Source: VRUE01 sp963697915 (GTDB taxonomy: Bacteria > Actinomycetota > Thermoleophilia > Solirubrobacterales > 70-9). From it: a stretch of 64,000 nucleotides of DNA. The stretch's first letter is position 1, and each line of letters starts with the position of its first letter. Location of the stretch: positions 2,604,001 through 2,668,000 of the forward strand of contig OY969103.1 of NCBI GenBank assembly GCA_963697915.1. The letters run 5' to 3'. The translations under genes were made by a program, and so were the position numbers. A model generated the notes under the pieces. It was not told where the DNA came from. It saw nothing but the letters and a program-made list of their open reading frames with translations, and searched no databases. Shown here in pieces: positions 62,610-64,000 of the stretch.

Positions 62610-63008
62610 GTGATCTCGATCACCTCGAAGTCTCGCTACGCGGTCGTGGCGATGGCCGAGCTGGCCCGCTCGGGCGAGCGGCCGGTGCCGATCAAGGAGC
62701 TGGCCGAGCGCCGCGGCATCCCCGAGCAGTTCCTCGAGCAGCTCTTCTCGACCCTGCGCCGCGGCGGCCTGCTGACCAGCCACCGGGGGATGAAGGGCGG
62801 CTACACGCTTTCCCGTCCGGCCGACGAGATCACCGTCCTGGAGGTGGTCCAGACCCTCGATGGCAAGGTCGGCGAAGAGGCCGACGAGGCCGGTGGCATC
62901 TGGGCCGAGGGCGTCGCCGCCCTGCGCAAGGTCTTCGGCCAGACCACGATCGCCGCCGTCGCCCGCCGCGAACTCGAGGAGTCGGGCTCGGGGATGTACT
63001 TCATCTAG
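62610..63008 (+). CDS. Rrf2-family transcriptional regulator without cysteines
   Basis: 132 residues from GTG 62610. The N-terminal winged helix SKSRYAVVAMAELARSG, PIKELAERRGIPEQFLEQLFSTLRRGGLLTSHRGMKGGYTLSRP is a classic Rrf2. There is no Cys at all, so the Fe-S cluster of IscR/NsrR cannot be bound. It is closer to CymR/RisR-like members that sense by protein or small-molecule contact. Given a sulfur-carrier system in the window, a role in sulfur control is conceivable but unproven. Confidence 0.88.
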   Translation: MISITSKSRYAVVAMAELARSGERPVPIKELAERRGIPEQFLEQLFSTLRRGGLLTSHRGMKGGYTLSRPADEITVLEVVQTLDGKVGEEADEAGGIWAEGVAALRKVFGQTTIAAVARRELEESGSGMYFI

Positions 63009-63019
63009 GGGCAGGCGGG

Positions 63020-63289
63020 GTGCGTCGCTCAAAGCGAGGCTGGGGCTGGCTTGTCGTGCCGGCGTGCGGGCTGACCGCCTTGCTGGCGGGCTGCGGGCCG
63101 GTCGAGATCATCTCCGAATCCGACGACGAAAGCCTTGACCGTAGCCTCGCCGAGGACGACTGCTGGCGAGCCCGTTTCGTCCGCTACTCCCGGAGCGGGA
63201 ACCTGATCGCCCTGCGGCCCGACCTCTCATACGGCAGCTTTCGGGCGCGTGGCCGCACGCTTACGGGCTGCGCGGACCTTGACGGCTGA
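63020..63289 (+). CDS. Small predicted lipoprotein
   Basis: 89 residues from GTG 63020. A basic start (RRSKRGW) is followed by a hydrophobic stretch and the lipobox LLAGC (Cys25), so lipid attachment and export are predicted. The mature part is about 65 residues, acidic then basic, with two more Cys (DDCWRARF and TGCADLDG). The function is unknown. It lies 11 bp after the Rrf2 gene and overlaps the HAD gene start. Confidence 0.65.
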   Translation: MRRSKRGWGWLVVPACGLTALLAGCGPVEIISESDDESLDRSLAEDDCWRARFVRYSRSGNLIALRPDLSYGSFRARGRTLTGCADLDG

Positions 63290-64000
63290 GGGCTCCAGCC
63301 AGGCCCCGATCCATGTCTGTGACCTGGACGGGACGCTGCTGCGCTCCGACGGGACGCTCGGCGAGTACTCGCGGGACGGGCTCTGCCGGTTGCTGGAGAA
63401 GGGGGTGAGGATCACGGTCGCCAGCGCCCGGGGGACGCCGGGGATGCGGGCGCTGCTGGACGGGGTGCCGTTCGAGCTGCCGGTGATCGAGCTGAACGGG
63501 GCGTTCGTCTCCGAGCTGGAGTCGGGGCGTCACTTGGTGTCCAACACGCTGGCCCCGGCGGAGGCCTGCGCCGCGGTGGGGGTGATCCTCGAGACCGGTG
63601 TCGACCCGGTGCTCTCCTCCTGGGACGGCCGCCGCGATCGTGTCCACTTCGGCGCCCTCGGCGACGAGTCGACCAGCTTCTACGTGACCGAGAAGCAGGC
63701 CTACGGCGACCCGAGGCTGGCTCCCTGCGAGGACTTCCTGGCGGTCGCCGGGCGCGAGGACGTCGCTCAGATCACCACCTTCGCGCTCGACGCGGAGGCC
63801 GACGCGCTGGTCGAGCGGCTGCGGCGGGTGATCGGCGCCGACGCCGCCGTACACAGCCAGAGCAACACCTACCGCCCGGGCTGGACCGAAGTCCTGGTCC
63901 AGCACCGCGCCTCGCAGAAGGGCACCGCGATCCCGGCCCTGCTCAGCGCCTGCGAGGCCGCCGACGCCGAGATCGTCGCCTGCGGCGATCACCTCAACGA
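63279..64000 (+). CDS. HAD-superfamily (Cof-type) phosphatase, 3' end outside window
   Basis: The frame is open from GTG 63249 or TTG 63279 to the window edge (about 240 residues visible). The nucleophile motif is VCDLDGTLLRSDGTL, motif II is VASARGTPG, and the end at CGDHLNE corresponds to the late HAD motif GDxxND, so most of the protein is here. Cof-type enzymes dephosphorylate sugar phosphates, FMN or other small phosphoesters. The start is uncertain; 63279 overlaps the lipoprotein stop. Confidence 0.85.
   Translation, partial: MTAEGSSQAPIHVCDLDGTLLRSDGTLGEYSRDGLCRLLEKGVRITVASARGTPGMRALLDGVPFELPVIELNGAFVSELESGRHLVSNTLAPAEACAAVGVILETGVDPVLSSWDGRRDRVHFGALGDESTSFYVTEKQAYGDPRLAPCEDFLAVAGREDVAQITTFALDAEADALVERLRRVIGADAAVHSQSNTYRPGWTEVLVQHRASQKGTAIPALLSACEAADAEIVACGDHLN

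Noticed and set aside
61936..63008. Orphan LuxR regulator plus Rrf2 as a toxin-antitoxin or two-component pair
   Set aside because: Both are DNA-binding regulators transcribed divergently; neither a kinase nor a toxin domain is present.

Overview
The window looks like a chromosomal segment of a high-GC actinobacterium, most probably a deep-branching lineage such as Thermoleophilia/Solirubrobacterales (inference). The reasons are the pervasive GC-rich third codon positions, an actinobacterial-type integration host factor (mIHF), an Ap4A-phosphorylase-like HIT protein, a CysO-like sulfur carrier, a PyrR-binding leader of actinobacterial style, an active-looking PHP domain in DnaE, and many start codons sitting 6-10 nt behind a TANNNT -10 box (probable leaderless mRNAs). 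No plasmid, phage or replication-origin module is visible. Most of the window is core metabolism and information processing, broken by a few accessory pieces.

Layout. 1-6.5 kb: the 3' end of a giant Ig-like repeat surface protein, then a LuxR regulator, a PLP sugar aminotransferase and a hexapeptide acetyltransferase (amino-sugar decoration). 6.5-9.1 kb: a lipid-kinase-like gene and an AT-rich gap followed by a solitary RelA/SpoT-type alarmone synthetase (accessory). 9.1-13.0 kb, minus strand: MBL hydrolase, phosphohexomutase, HIT protein, CorA. 13.1-14.8 kb: a SAM-I riboswitch with intrinsic terminator controlling a threonine-synthase-like enzyme and a CysO/ThiS-like carrier ending in Gly-Gly. 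14.9-20.4 kb: a membrane protein, a CDP-sugar pair, a vapBC toxin-antitoxin pair with a palindromic operator, an SRAP protein, an anchored unknown, tRNA-Arg(CCG) and a small PD-(D/E)XK protein.

20.4-30.3 kb: RNase Z, then the pyrimidine operon pyrR-pyrB-pyrC-carA-carB-pyrK-pyrD behind a PyrR-binding loop. 30.3-32.9 kb: mIHF, gmk, rpoZ, coaBC. 32.9-46.3 kb: a long translation/RNA operon (rimP, nusA, infB, rbfA, nrnA, truB, ribF, rpsO, a peroxiredoxin), then pnp, an M16 peptidase, dapB and an amidase. 47.2-49.7 kb: dapA and a ribonuclease J gene with an apparent frameshift. 49.7-51.8 kb: a two-component system on the minus strand. 52-57.2 kb: dnaE, a Cys-rich unknown, an acyl-CoA dehydrogenase. 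57.2-57.6 kb: a gene-free block built of two inverted copies of a covarying four-stem element around a smaller hairpin. 57.6-64 kb: endonuclease IV, a vWA-like anchored protein, gltX, an HDOD-LuxR regulator, a LuxR response regulator, an Rrf2 regulator, a small lipoprotein and a truncated HAD hydrolase.

How things fit together. Genes are packed with ATGA/GTGA/TTGA stop-start overlaps, which suggests translational coupling. Three themes stand out: (i) a SAM-controlled PLP enzyme plus sulfur carrier that could be a protein-thiocarboxylate route to homocysteine; (ii) small mobile-looking palindromes inserted at gene junctions (carA start, carB/pyrK, coaBC end) that supply start, stop or tail codons; (iii) the 57.2-57.6 kb inverted pair, whose stems covary and whose G-U wobbles all fall on the homologous strand, as expected for an undescribed structured RNA or single-stranded-DNA element.
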